Shown here in pieces: positions 28,401 to 36,900 of a stretch of 64,000 nt of DNA. The stretch is from Brevibacillus brevis NBRC 100599 (GTDB lineage: Bacteria > Bacillota > Bacilli > Brevibacillales > Brevibacillaceae): NCBI RefSeq assembly GCF_000010165.1, contig NC_012491.1:3355501-3419500 (forward strand), written 5' to 3'. Each line of letters starts with the position of its first letter. The stretch's first letter is position 1. The position numbers and the translations under genes are program-made. The notes under the pieces are model-generated. The model saw nothing but the letters and a program-made list of their open reading frames with translations, made no database searches and was not told the origin of the DNA.

Positions 28401-29467
28401 TGCGGATAGTCTGGATCAATCGGTACGTAGGCTCCTCCTGCCTTGAACACGGCAAGAATCGCAACAAGCGTATCCACGTTACGCTTCATATAGATACCGA
28501 TTTTCGTGCCAGTTCGTAATCCTTGCTGGATAAAATGGCGCGCAAGTCGGTTGGATCGCTCGTTTAATTCCTGATAGGTTAACGTTGATTTTCCGTCCGT
28601 CACCGCTTTGCGATGAGGCGTCTTTTTTACCTGCTCCTCAAAGAGGCGATCAAAGCTCTGATCGCGTGGAAAATCAATCCGGTTGTCGTTAAATGAAAGA
28701 ACTAGCTCCCGTACCTCTGCCTCAGATAAGAACGCTATCTCCGCGATTTTCTGATCTGATTGGGTTACGATAACCTGATAGATTCGGACCAAATGCTCTA
28801 TCATCCGTTCCATCATGGGGAGTTGGTATCTTTGCCCGACATAACGCACAAGTAATTCGAGCGAGTTCCCCTTTTTAGAAAAGAGGAGCTGCAACTCACT
28901 CGAGACCTGTTCCAGGCTGTCCTGATCATGAAGAACGTCCAACAAGCAAGTCGCCTCAAAGAACGGTGTGCTGTTCCCCTGCTGTGGTACTTGCAGTTCC
29001 TCGATCAACCGCAAGATTGGGTAGTTCTGATGTTCCACAGCGGTTTTTAAGGTCTGCCGAACTTCTTGCAGTAGCTCCTTAATGCTCCATTCCGGGAGTA
29101 CCTGATGACGCAAAGGCAGCACTTTATTCAAGAACTCACCCGGCTCTGTTTGACGAAAGATAGCCGTTCCAACGCATATGTCCTGATGTCCCGTGTATTT
29201 GGACAACAGGATGCCAAATCCACTCAGCAAAGCCATGAACAAACGTTGATCCGAGCCATTGCTCAAATGAATCAGCGCCTTGCTCAGCTCGTCCGGAAAC
29301 ACGATGGTCAGCTCACGAAGCTCAGACTGACGCTGAAACGAGGCCCGAGAGTCTGTTGGAAGGTCGAGTGAATGAAACTCTCGAGAGAGGTTCTCCATCC
29401 AATAGTCTTTTTCACGATCAAACTGCCCACTGGCCAGCAAGATGTTTTGTGCCGTTATCGTTGTCAA
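25484..29467 (-). CDS. NRPS subunit: half C-A-T-C
   Basis: 1327 aa. It starts with the same kind of C-terminal half of a C domain as the next subunit (ILLASGQFDREKDYW), then an A domain (about 265-770; YIIFTSGTTGQPKG), a carrier (FFALGGHSLKIN) and an intact C domain (FDMHHIISDGVS). Pocket residues read D-I-W-E-A-T-M-D-D. Three acidic positions besides Asp235 suggest a basic amino acid; 2,3-diaminopropionate made by the SbnA/B/I enzymes is the natural candidate but is not proven by the code. The terminal C domain would act on the amino acid held by the following A-T subunit. TTG start at 29467 follows GAGGGATTGG. Confidence 0.85.
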   Translation of the reverse strand: MTTITAQNILLASGQFDREKDYWMENLSREFHSLDLPTDSRASFQRQSELRELTIVFPDELSKALIHLSNGSDQRLFMALLSGFGILLSKYTGHQDICVGTAIFRQTEPGEFLNKVLPLRHQVLPEWSIKELLQEVRQTLKTAVEHQNYPILRLIEELQVPQQGNSTPFFEATCLLDVLHDQDSLEQVSSELQLLFSKKGNSLELLVRYVGQRYQLPMMERMIEHLVRIYQVIVTQSDQKIAEIAFLSEAEVRELVLSFNDNRIDFPRDQSFDRLFEEQVKKTPHRKAVTDGKSTLTYQELNERSNRLARHFIQQGLRTGTKIGIYMKRNVDTLVAILAVFKAGGAYVPIDPDYPQHRILYIVQKSEIAGLITQPDLLDGLEPIRASSPELKYFYVFGQSDQLIESLSGEDIDRESAGTDLAYIIFTSGTTGQPKGVMVHHRGMINHIFAKINDLSLCEDDLVTQTASLCFDISVWQYLAVLLVGGSVLVIDTETVMDTQALHNVLRSNHVTVAEVVPSLLSVLLDLVQEWPDSERSLPDLRWMAVTGEELPAPLVRRWFACYSEIPLVNMYGPTEASDDITHHIIREMPSDQQIVVPIGIPIQNTHIYILDQNQCICPRGVKGEIGVAGPGVGYGYYKDDERTQKVFVANPYASWIDDPDYQVLYRTGDVGRITEDGYIEYFGRMDNQVKIRGYRIELSEIEQVMRRHPAVKDAVVLALSEETGAKYLCAYVVPQEEFSARDVRDYLFTVLPEYMVPMHYVKQNVLPLTPNGKVDRGALPKPGIQDRIDTSILVSATTETEKALTHIWAHVLQLDPNTISTRDNFFALGGHSLKINAVAAQVAQQFGVQLPLRTMFNHPTIQELGNVIDGSDKTIMKRRFSVEARSYYPVTAAQRKFFILQQLNPADTSLHITAARFIEGELSREKVEHAFQGLLDRHESLRTSFDYRDGQVVQIVHDSLVFRLEVSEASEEQLEASLATFVRPFDLRQAPLLRVGLIRIAPEKHLLLFDMHHIISDGVSMDILVEDFVRLYAGVTLPALEVQQKEFAVWQESALESGELQADYWADLFTSPAPLLSIPTDYERPESLTYPGATIEFEVSAEERQRLQELATQEHATLYMVLLSVYNILLAKYSGQEDIVVGTPVAGRKFAEFDEVIGMFINTIPLRNYPKGEKTYREFLAEVREHTLASFEQADYPIDLFVKTLGLEPNTGRQPLFDTIFVLQNMDNPEGELELEDMIVKNYPLQNNTAKLDLHLAAYPVFDRLICKLDYRSDLFRRDTMEQFVSDFKSLLQQVMEDPQRLLQDFELTREVALIQAQGVDWDFEF

Positions 29468-29500
29468 GCCAATCCCTCTTTTCTGTCCGTCATGTATTTC

Positions 29501-32500
29501 TTAAAAAGCAAAGTCATCGTCGTCCACTTGTCCCTGTGCTACTTGTACTACTCCATGACCGATCTGAAGTTGTCCGATAGTTCGGTTCGGGTGGGCTACC
29601 ATTTGCTCCAGAAGAATGACAAAGTCTTGAGCCATCCTCTCGATTGTTCTTCTGTGATACAAGTTCGTGTTATATTGCCAATGCATGCATAGGTGATCCT
29701 CAGCTTTAACCACTTCCAAAGCTAGATCGAGCATGGCAGCTTTGCGTCTGAACTCGTACGGTGCAAACTCGATTTGATCGAGGCTGACTTTTTGCTGCTC
29801 CGCTGCATGATGCAGGGTCAGCATGGCGTCAAACAACGGGTTCCTTGCTGGATCCCGAGTCAATTGAATCTGACTTACGAGTTGATCGAATGGATAGTCT
29901 CCATGCTCAAAACCGCTAAGCACGTTTTGGCGTACCTGCCCGATATACTCTTCGACGGTCAATTCTTTCTTCGGCCAGTTTCGCAAGGCCAAGGTGTTAA
30001 CAAACATTCCGACAACAGGGGCAAACTCCGCACGTTGTCTACCATCCATATCGCAGCCGACGACGATGTCTTCCTGATTGCTGTATTTCGATAACAAAAC
30101 AGAATAGACAGCCAACAGAAGCATGTAGAGCGTCGTAGAACTCTGACGGGTAAACGCGTCGAGCTTTTCCACCCAATCTCTAGACAGCTCAGTCAACAAC
30201 TCGTCTCCATCAAATGTCATGGTTTGTGGGCGAGGATAATCGGTCGGGATTGCCAGCGGTTGCGGCTGCTTGGAAAATGCCTCCAACCAGTAGGCTTCAT
30301 GCTCGGCCCAACCGATCTCGGCAGCTTGTTCTGATTGCCACCAAGCGAACTCCTTGGCCTGTACCGACAATTCCGGCAACACCTGTCCTTGGTAGAGATA
30401 ACAAAATTCCTCAAGCAAGATGGACTTGGAAATGCCATCTGAAATGATATGATGCATGTCGAAAATCAACAGATGGTCTTCTGATGAGAGCTTAATTAAG
30501 CCGATACGAAGTAAAGGAGCTTGCTTTAAATCGAATGGCTTGAAAAAGCTTTCGATTGTCTTTTCCACAGCTTCCTCGTCTGCTTGCCATGTCTCGATCT
30601 CTATAGACAGGTCACTGTGTACTTTTTGCTTCACCTGACCTTCCATCAGATGAAACGAGGTGCGTAGGGCCTCATGTCGTGCGACGAGTTGTTCTGCAAC
30701 CTCTTGGAGACGCCCTGAATCAAGGGAACCGGTGATCCGCATAACTCCCGGTGTATGATAGCTGGTAGCATCTTCTTCCAACTGCCACAACAGGTAAAGC
30801 CGCTCTTGGGCACGTGTGACAGGGTAATATTCCTGTTTAGAAAGCATGACAATCGGTTTTTGCTCCATCTCTTGGAGATTGCCTGTGATCCGATTCGCCA
30901 AACCACGAATCGTTGGAGCATCAAACAGGTCACGCATGGAAAGCTTCACTTGAAAGTCACTTTCAATCCTGGATAAAAGCTGAATGGCCTTGAGCGAATG
31001 TCCTCCCTGACCGACAAAGTGATCAAGTACACCAGGGGATGGAAGCTGTAAGACATCCGCCCACAACTCAGCCAGCTTTTGTTCGATAGGATTTGCTGGA
31101 GGTACGTATTCACTGTTGGCACTTGGCTTTACAGCAGGCAAAGCTTTACGATCGATTTTTCCATGCGGGGTAAGCGGCATCTCCGACAATTCCATAAAGT
31201 AACTCGGGATCATATATTCAGGGAGCCACTCCTGCAGGTGCGCGCGAAGCTCATCCGGCTGAACACCGTCCATTTGCACAACATAGTAGCAAGCCAGCTC
31301 GGTTAGCCCCATTTGATCAGCCATAGCCAAAACAGCTACTTGATTTACAGCGGGATGCTGAAGGACGGCGCGTTCAACTTCTTTTAGTTCCACACGATAG
31401 CCGCGCACTTGAACCTGATCGTCCATCCGCCCCAGATATTCAAAAACTCCCGTTTCACTGAGCAAGCCGACATCTCCAGTACGGTACAGGCGCTCGCCGG
31501 TAATGGGATGATACGTAAAAGCTTTCTCAGTCAAATCAGGCTTGCCCAAATATCCATCGGTGATGCCAATTCCTCCGATACAAATCTCGCCCTTGACATC
31601 AGGGGGACAAATTTCCCCCGTCTGACCAAGGATGAACATATGCGTATTGGCAATAGGAACACCAATAGGGATTCTGAGCGTTTCTTCAGCAGGCTGTTCT
31701 GTGCAAAGAAAGACGGAAGCGTATATCGCTGATTCTGTCATCCCGTAAATATTCGCGATTCGCGCAACACGGAACAGTCGATTCCATTCGCGAACCAGAT
31801 TAGCGGTCAGAGCTTCTCCTCCATTAAATACCCACTTCAAATTGGGCAATGGATCTGGTTCTTTACGAGAATGCACATGCGCCAGAAACACATTCATCAT
31901 CGCTGGAACGAACTGCGTGACTGTGATGCGTTGCTCCCGGAGCCAGTCATACAACGCTCCCGGATCTTTTCCGTCTTCCTCTTTCAAAATAGACAGCTTT
32001 GATCCAACCATCAGCGGCCAAAACAATTCCCACACCGAATCCGTAAAAGAAATCGAGGTTTTTTGGGCAACAACGTCTGTTTCGCTTAACGGAAAAGTCT
32101 CCTCCAGCCAAAACAACGTATTCAAGACCTGTTTGTGCGTAATCATGACGCCCTTCGGTGCACCGGTCGAACCAGATGTGTAGATGACATACGCAACATC
32201 ATCCTCTGAACCTGCCGGAGCTATCGCCTCATCCTTTTGGCGGCGAATGTCGGACGCTGTATAGACCTTGTATCCTTCGTGCTGGAAGGAAGTCTCGTCC
32301 ATACAAATGATCGTTTCGATGCTGTCAGGTAGATCCGGGATAATTTCATCCAGATAGATGGATTCTGTTACAAGCACCTTGCAGCGGCTATCCTGCAAAA
32401 GATACCGAATTCTAGCTCGGGGATAATGCGGATCAACCGGGACGTATCCCCCACCCGCTTGCAGGATGGCAAGAACTCCCGCTACCATACGGGAGCTCCT

Positions 32501-32791
32501 GTCTGCGAGAATTCCTACGAGTTGCGAAGGAACCACACCCGCATCTTTTAGGATACGGGCTAGCTGGTTTGCTTCCGCGTGTAGTTCTGCGTATGTTCTT
32601 TCTCGATCCGCCTCTACCACAGCGACTCTATCAGGCGTTTTTTCTGCTTGCCGGGCGAACAGTTCAGCGATTGTCACTTTGTTGCGATAAGGTTTGTCTG
32701 TCTGATTGACTCGAGTTAACAAGTTCGCTTCATCATCAGTGAGCAGGTTAAACTCATTCAGATCCAGATCGAGCTGCATACGTCCATTCAT
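29501..32791 (-). CDS. NRPS subunit: A-T-C with non-canonical A domain
   Basis: 1096 aa. The protein starts almost directly with the A domain (about 20-520; YVIYTSGSTGAPKG), followed by a carrier (VGQGGHSLKAI) and a C domain (FDMHHIISDGIS). In motif A4 it reads FTDSVWELFW where most A domains have FDxSVWE, so the Asp235 that binds the alpha-amino group is replaced by Thr. The pocket reads T-D-W-Q-F-G-I-I-Y. Family knowledge: loss of Asp235 is typical of A domains for beta-amino, hydroxy or keto acids. Isoserine or a beta-amino acid would fit. The unpaired start depends on the C domain of the upstream subunit for condensation. Confidence 0.85.
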   Translation of the reverse strand: MNGRMQLDLDLNEFNLLTDDEANLLTRVNQTDKPYRNKVTIAELFARQAEKTPDRVAVVEADRERTYAELHAEANQLARILKDAGVVPSQLVGILADRSSRMVAGVLAILQAGGGYVPVDPHYPRARIRYLLQDSRCKVLVTESIYLDEIIPDLPDSIETIICMDETSFQHEGYKVYTASDIRRQKDEAIAPAGSEDDVAYVIYTSGSTGAPKGVMITHKQVLNTLFWLEETFPLSETDVVAQKTSISFTDSVWELFWPLMVGSKLSILKEEDGKDPGALYDWLREQRITVTQFVPAMMNVFLAHVHSRKEPDPLPNLKWVFNGGEALTANLVREWNRLFRVARIANIYGMTESAIYASVFLCTEQPAEETLRIPIGVPIANTHMFILGQTGEICPPDVKGEICIGGIGITDGYLGKPDLTEKAFTYHPITGERLYRTGDVGLLSETGVFEYLGRMDDQVQVRGYRVELKEVERAVLQHPAVNQVAVLAMADQMGLTELACYYVVQMDGVQPDELRAHLQEWLPEYMIPSYFMELSEMPLTPHGKIDRKALPAVKPSANSEYVPPANPIEQKLAELWADVLQLPSPGVLDHFVGQGGHSLKAIQLLSRIESDFQVKLSMRDLFDAPTIRGLANRITGNLQEMEQKPIVMLSKQEYYPVTRAQERLYLLWQLEEDATSYHTPGVMRITGSLDSGRLQEVAEQLVARHEALRTSFHLMEGQVKQKVHSDLSIEIETWQADEEAVEKTIESFFKPFDLKQAPLLRIGLIKLSSEDHLLIFDMHHIISDGISKSILLEEFCYLYQGQVLPELSVQAKEFAWWQSEQAAEIGWAEHEAYWLEAFSKQPQPLAIPTDYPRPQTMTFDGDELLTELSRDWVEKLDAFTRQSSTTLYMLLLAVYSVLLSKYSNQEDIVVGCDMDGRQRAEFAPVVGMFVNTLALRNWPKKELTVEEYIGQVRQNVLSGFEHGDYPFDQLVSQIQLTRDPARNPLFDAMLTLHHAAEQQKVSLDQIEFAPYEFRRKAAMLDLALEVVKAEDHLCMHWQYNTNLYHRRTIERMAQDFVILLEQMVAHPNRTIGQLQIGHGVVQVAQGQVDDDDFAF

Positions 32792-32808
32792 TGCGACTCT
32801 TCCCCTTT

Positions 32809-33972
32809 TTAGGTGGTGGTGAAAAATTCCCGCAAACGGTTAATTCCCTCGTTATACTTCGCGGCAGAGTACGAGAGGCGCAGTGTGTTCGGGATACCAA
32901 AGTCAGAACCCGGTACAGTCGCCACATGTGTAGCTTCGAAAATTTGTGTAGCCAACTCAAGCGAGGTGCTAATGCCTTTTCTCTTCATAAAGGCTTCGCA
33001 ATCAAGCGTGAAGTAGAAGCTGCCTCTCGCTGGCAGAGCACGGACATCGGGTACATTTTGGAAAGCGTCTATCGTGTAGTCCCGACGACCTTTATACAGT
33101 TGGACTAAATGATCAACTTCATGCTGGTAATCAAGCGCAGCCATTGCCCCGAATTGTACGACCGGGTCAGCTGTGAGCAGTGTGTGGTGCTGAATGACCG
33201 TCAGTGGTTGCACCAGCTCATCTGGTACGATCGCGTATCCGACACGTCTGCTATACATCCGATACGCTTTGGAAAACGCATCCGTTGTGATGAAGGTAGA
33301 CTTGGTATTTTTCAGCTGCATCACGGATTCGCACTCGTCATCGAAGTAAGTGTTCGCATAAATCTCGTCATTGATAATAGCCGCACGGCCGTCTACGATG
33401 CTGTCGATCGTATACAATTCCTCTCTTGTAAGAATATTTCCCAACGGGTTACCTGGCGTGTTGATCACGACCACTTTCGTCTTGTCTGTGAAATTCTCTT
33501 TGAAAGAATCCACATCAAGTCTCAATGTATCCATATCAATTTTGTAGTAACGAACTTTCGCACCGACTAAGAGCGCGCAGAAATGGTAAAGCGAGTAGTA
33601 CGGAAGTGGCAGCAACACTTCATCACCCTCTTTAAGCAAGAGGTAGAACAGGTTTCGGAAGAGTGTGCTCGTACCGACACTGATCACGAAATTTTCCGGC
33701 TTGATTGTCACATCGTATTTTGTTTGATAGTGGGTCGCGAGCTTATCTTTCAGCTCAGGCAGACCACCTGGATATACGAGCGAATATTTTTCAAAGCTGT
33801 TCAACGCCTGTTGCATGGAATTGATAATTTCTGGATGCAGCGGCATTTCTGACTTTCCGAGAGTCATGCGGATCGCTTCTCCACCGTTTCTCTCAAGCTC
33901 ATTTGCCATCTGGTCCAGTACAAACATCAAAAAGCGCTCGTCGTGAAAATTAATTGAGGATCTGATTTCCAT
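32809..33972 (-). CDS. PLP-dependent class I/II aminotransferase-like enzyme
   Basis: 387 aa, fold-type I. It shows VYPGGLPELKDKLA, the ring-stacking region PLPYYSLYHF, NTPGNPLGN, the Asp/Tyr pair in INDEIYANTYF and the PLP lysine in TDAFSKAYRMYSRRVGY, and ends with SDFGIPNTLRLSYS, which carries the carboxylate-binding Arg. Family members include aspartate-type aminotransferases and specialised enzymes of unusual amino acid synthesis. Lying between two NRPS genes, it most likely makes or modifies a precursor; which one is not visible. GGGGTAGGAG sets the ATG at 33972. Confidence 0.8.
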   Translation of the reverse strand: MEIRSSINFHDERFLMFVLDQMANELERNGGEAIRMTLGKSEMPLHPEIINSMQQALNSFEKYSLVYPGGLPELKDKLATHYQTKYDVTIKPENFVISVGTSTLFRNLFYLLLKEGDEVLLPLPYYSLYHFCALLVGAKVRYYKIDMDTLRLDVDSFKENFTDKTKVVVINTPGNPLGNILTREELYTIDSIVDGRAAIINDEIYANTYFDDECESVMQLKNTKSTFITTDAFSKAYRMYSRRVGYAIVPDELVQPLTVIQHHTLLTADPVVQFGAMAALDYQHEVDHLVQLYKGRRDYTIDAFQNVPDVRALPARGSFYFTLDCEAFMKRKGISTSLELATQIFEATHVATVPGSDFGIPNTLRLSYSAAKYNEGINRLREFFTTT

Positions 33973-33987
33973 ATTCTCCTACCCCTT

Positions 33988-36900
33988 TTACTTTATTTTG
34001 GATTTTTCTGCTAACATTTTTAGGATTTTCACATAGCGATCCGAAAGCGATTCAACATATGCCGTCTGAAGCATGGCTGGATCAAAGGTAAAAACGACAT
34101 GGATACCTTCCGAAGTTTCTGCTACTTGGAGAACTAATGGGCTTCCGGCCATCTCTGGCTCGACTGAGCGTTTGACTTCACGTTTCCAAACAGTTGGCTG
34201 AGCTTTGAACGGAATCGTCTGGTTGACAAAAAGTGTCGGCCATTCCATGTTCGTCGTCGCTTGCCAGTGCTCTGACGGATACAACGCGAGCCCTTGCATC
34301 CGGGCACGTACTTGCTTCGTTTGATCCAATAATTGTGAAAACGAACTGATCGTCTGCATATCGATCGTGAGCGGTACGATGTTGTCAAAGTTGCCAAACG
34401 AATGTTCCAGCACATCTTGTGTCCGATTCGTCGTCACTACCCCAAGCGTCAAACTAGACAATTGGGTGACCTGTCGAAGCAACAGCAGGTAGGAAGCAAG
34501 TAAGATGTCTCCCAGCTCCTGATTGGACTGAGCAGCTACATGCAGTAAATCAGCGTGACTTGTCGGGTCGATATACTGCTCGACTTGTCGCTTCGCTACC
34601 CCTCCTGTACCAAAGGGTTGAGCAGAATGTAGATTTGCTGCTGCCAACCACTCGTGGCGCTCGGCCTCGAGATGTCCGTAATAAAGCATTTTTTTCTGCC
34701 AAACAGCGAATGCTTCTTCGTAGTGAGGCTGTTCTTCCGTAGAAGGTTCATGCCCTTCTGCGATCATCTGATACAGAGCCTCCCATTCCTCTAGGAGGAG
34801 TCCGATACCTCTCCAATCACTAATGGAGCTGTGAAGACTTCCAATCAACCGATAGTGATCAGCAGCCAGCTTTACCAGTTCAAATCGAGCCAAACTTCCT
34901 GCATGATGTTCAAACGGTCTCTTCTGCTCGGCAATCAATCGATCCCGCAACCATACCGTTGCCTCTGCCTCGCTTTTCTCCTGTAAATCCCAAAACGCAA
35001 GTGGAATCGGTTTGGATAAGCCTTGTGGCAACAGCTGTGGAAAACGTCGCACGAGTGCTTGCCACGCTTGCTTCATATATGACGGTTCGATTCTGCTTCG
35101 AAGCTCGATGTCAAAACATCTGACAGCCACAATCCCCTCTTCTTGTTCCTGCTTCAGCAAACGTTCCTGAACGAAGGAATAGATGGGCGTAGCTTCCGAA
35201 TGAAACTCGCCTAGAATCGGCTTAGGTCTTTCGGCGGCTGATTTCCCGTCGGTTAAAAGTAGGTAGGGGGCATCTGTCAGGAGCAGATTACGTCCTACCC
35301 GGTCTGCAAAAGAAACGGGGATATCACACGCAATCAGTGTATCGATCCGTTCAGTCAGATTCGCTACCCTGTCCTCTATTTGGTAAACACCACAACCATT
35401 TTTCATGAGCGCCCGTTGTTCTTGCAAGTGTTCCATAAGAGGCTCGACTAATTGGATACTGCTCTCACTCGCTTTGCCCAGTGTGATGATACTCGCTTGC
35501 GATTGCCGATCCAGATATTTCTCGTGAACACGGTAGCCTAGGAACATAAAGAACGACAGTGCCTGATCAGCATCTGGCGTAAGCAAACGGACAACAGACC
35601 GCTGATCGCTGCTTTGCCATTCGTCAAGCTTCATATCCTCGCTCTCTACAAGTTCAATCAAGCCTACCGATTCCAGAAAGAGAAAGGCAACGAGTCTATG
35701 ATTGAAAAGCACCGCTGGCTTAGGAGCGCTGACCAAATCGTATTTGAATCCAAAATCGACTAACCTTTTCAAAAAATGATTAATATTGGAAATAGAATAA
35801 CATAGATGGTATGGTCCCGTCCCCTTCTCTTCCAACAAACGAACGCAAGGTGAGGTTTCATCGACTGGCGCAATCAGCTCGATTGGTACACTTCCCGGTT
35901 TCATGCACATCGAGAGATACACGTTCTGTTCTGGATCTTGCAGGGAATCGCTCGCATCAAACCCTAGAGTGCCATACATGATTTGAGCCGGACCCAGTTC
36001 TGGAACGGCAACTCCGACATGATGAAGGCGGTTCATCATGCCCTCTTTTTCGGTTTGGTGATGTACGATGTCAACATCATCCAATCGCTGCTGCGGATGC
36101 TTCAGAAGCGCTGCGAGTACACGCAAATAGTTGTCAGCAAAGCCTTCCATAGTCTCCGCTTTAAACAACTGGGTATCGTATTCCAGCACGCATCTGAATT
36201 GATCAGTGAGTGGTGTAATATCCAGCTTAAAGTCAAGCTTCGATGTTTTGGATTCATGCGGAACCTCTTCAAACTGCACGTCACCCAATGTAAACCTGAC
36301 TTCTTGCTCCCGTTGGTTATGGAAGATCAGCATCGTATCAAACAATGGATTTTGCGTTTGCTGGATGCCTGTAGCGCTACGAGCAACGATTTCTTCAAAC
36401 GGATACTCCTGATGTTCATAAGCCAGGAACAGACTGCGCTGAACCTCTTGTACAAAATCGGTATACACGAGTTCGGCACGAGGACGATTGCGAATCGGAA
36501 GGAAGTTGATAAAGACACCGACAATTCGCTCCAAATCGGGATGGTTTCGTCCAGCTACCAGTGAACCGACAACGAAATCTTCCTGAGACGTGTATTTCAT
36601 CAACAACACGTAATATGCCGACATCAAAACAGCATGGACAGTCACTTCGTTCTGCTTGGCAAACGCGTGCAAATCACCGTACGTAGAATCAGTAATGAAG
36701 AACGTATGGTGATCGCCCTGGAATGTCTTAACAGCGGGACGCGGGTAATCCAGTGGAAAAGCCATAAGCGGGACTCGGTCGCTAAAGGTGTCCACCCAAT
36801 ATTTTTCCTGCTGATTCCACTGCTCGCTCCCCCGCTTCTGCCACTGCCAGTCGGAGTAGTCCTTGTATTGAATAGGCAGTGCAGGCAGCTCTTCACCCAC

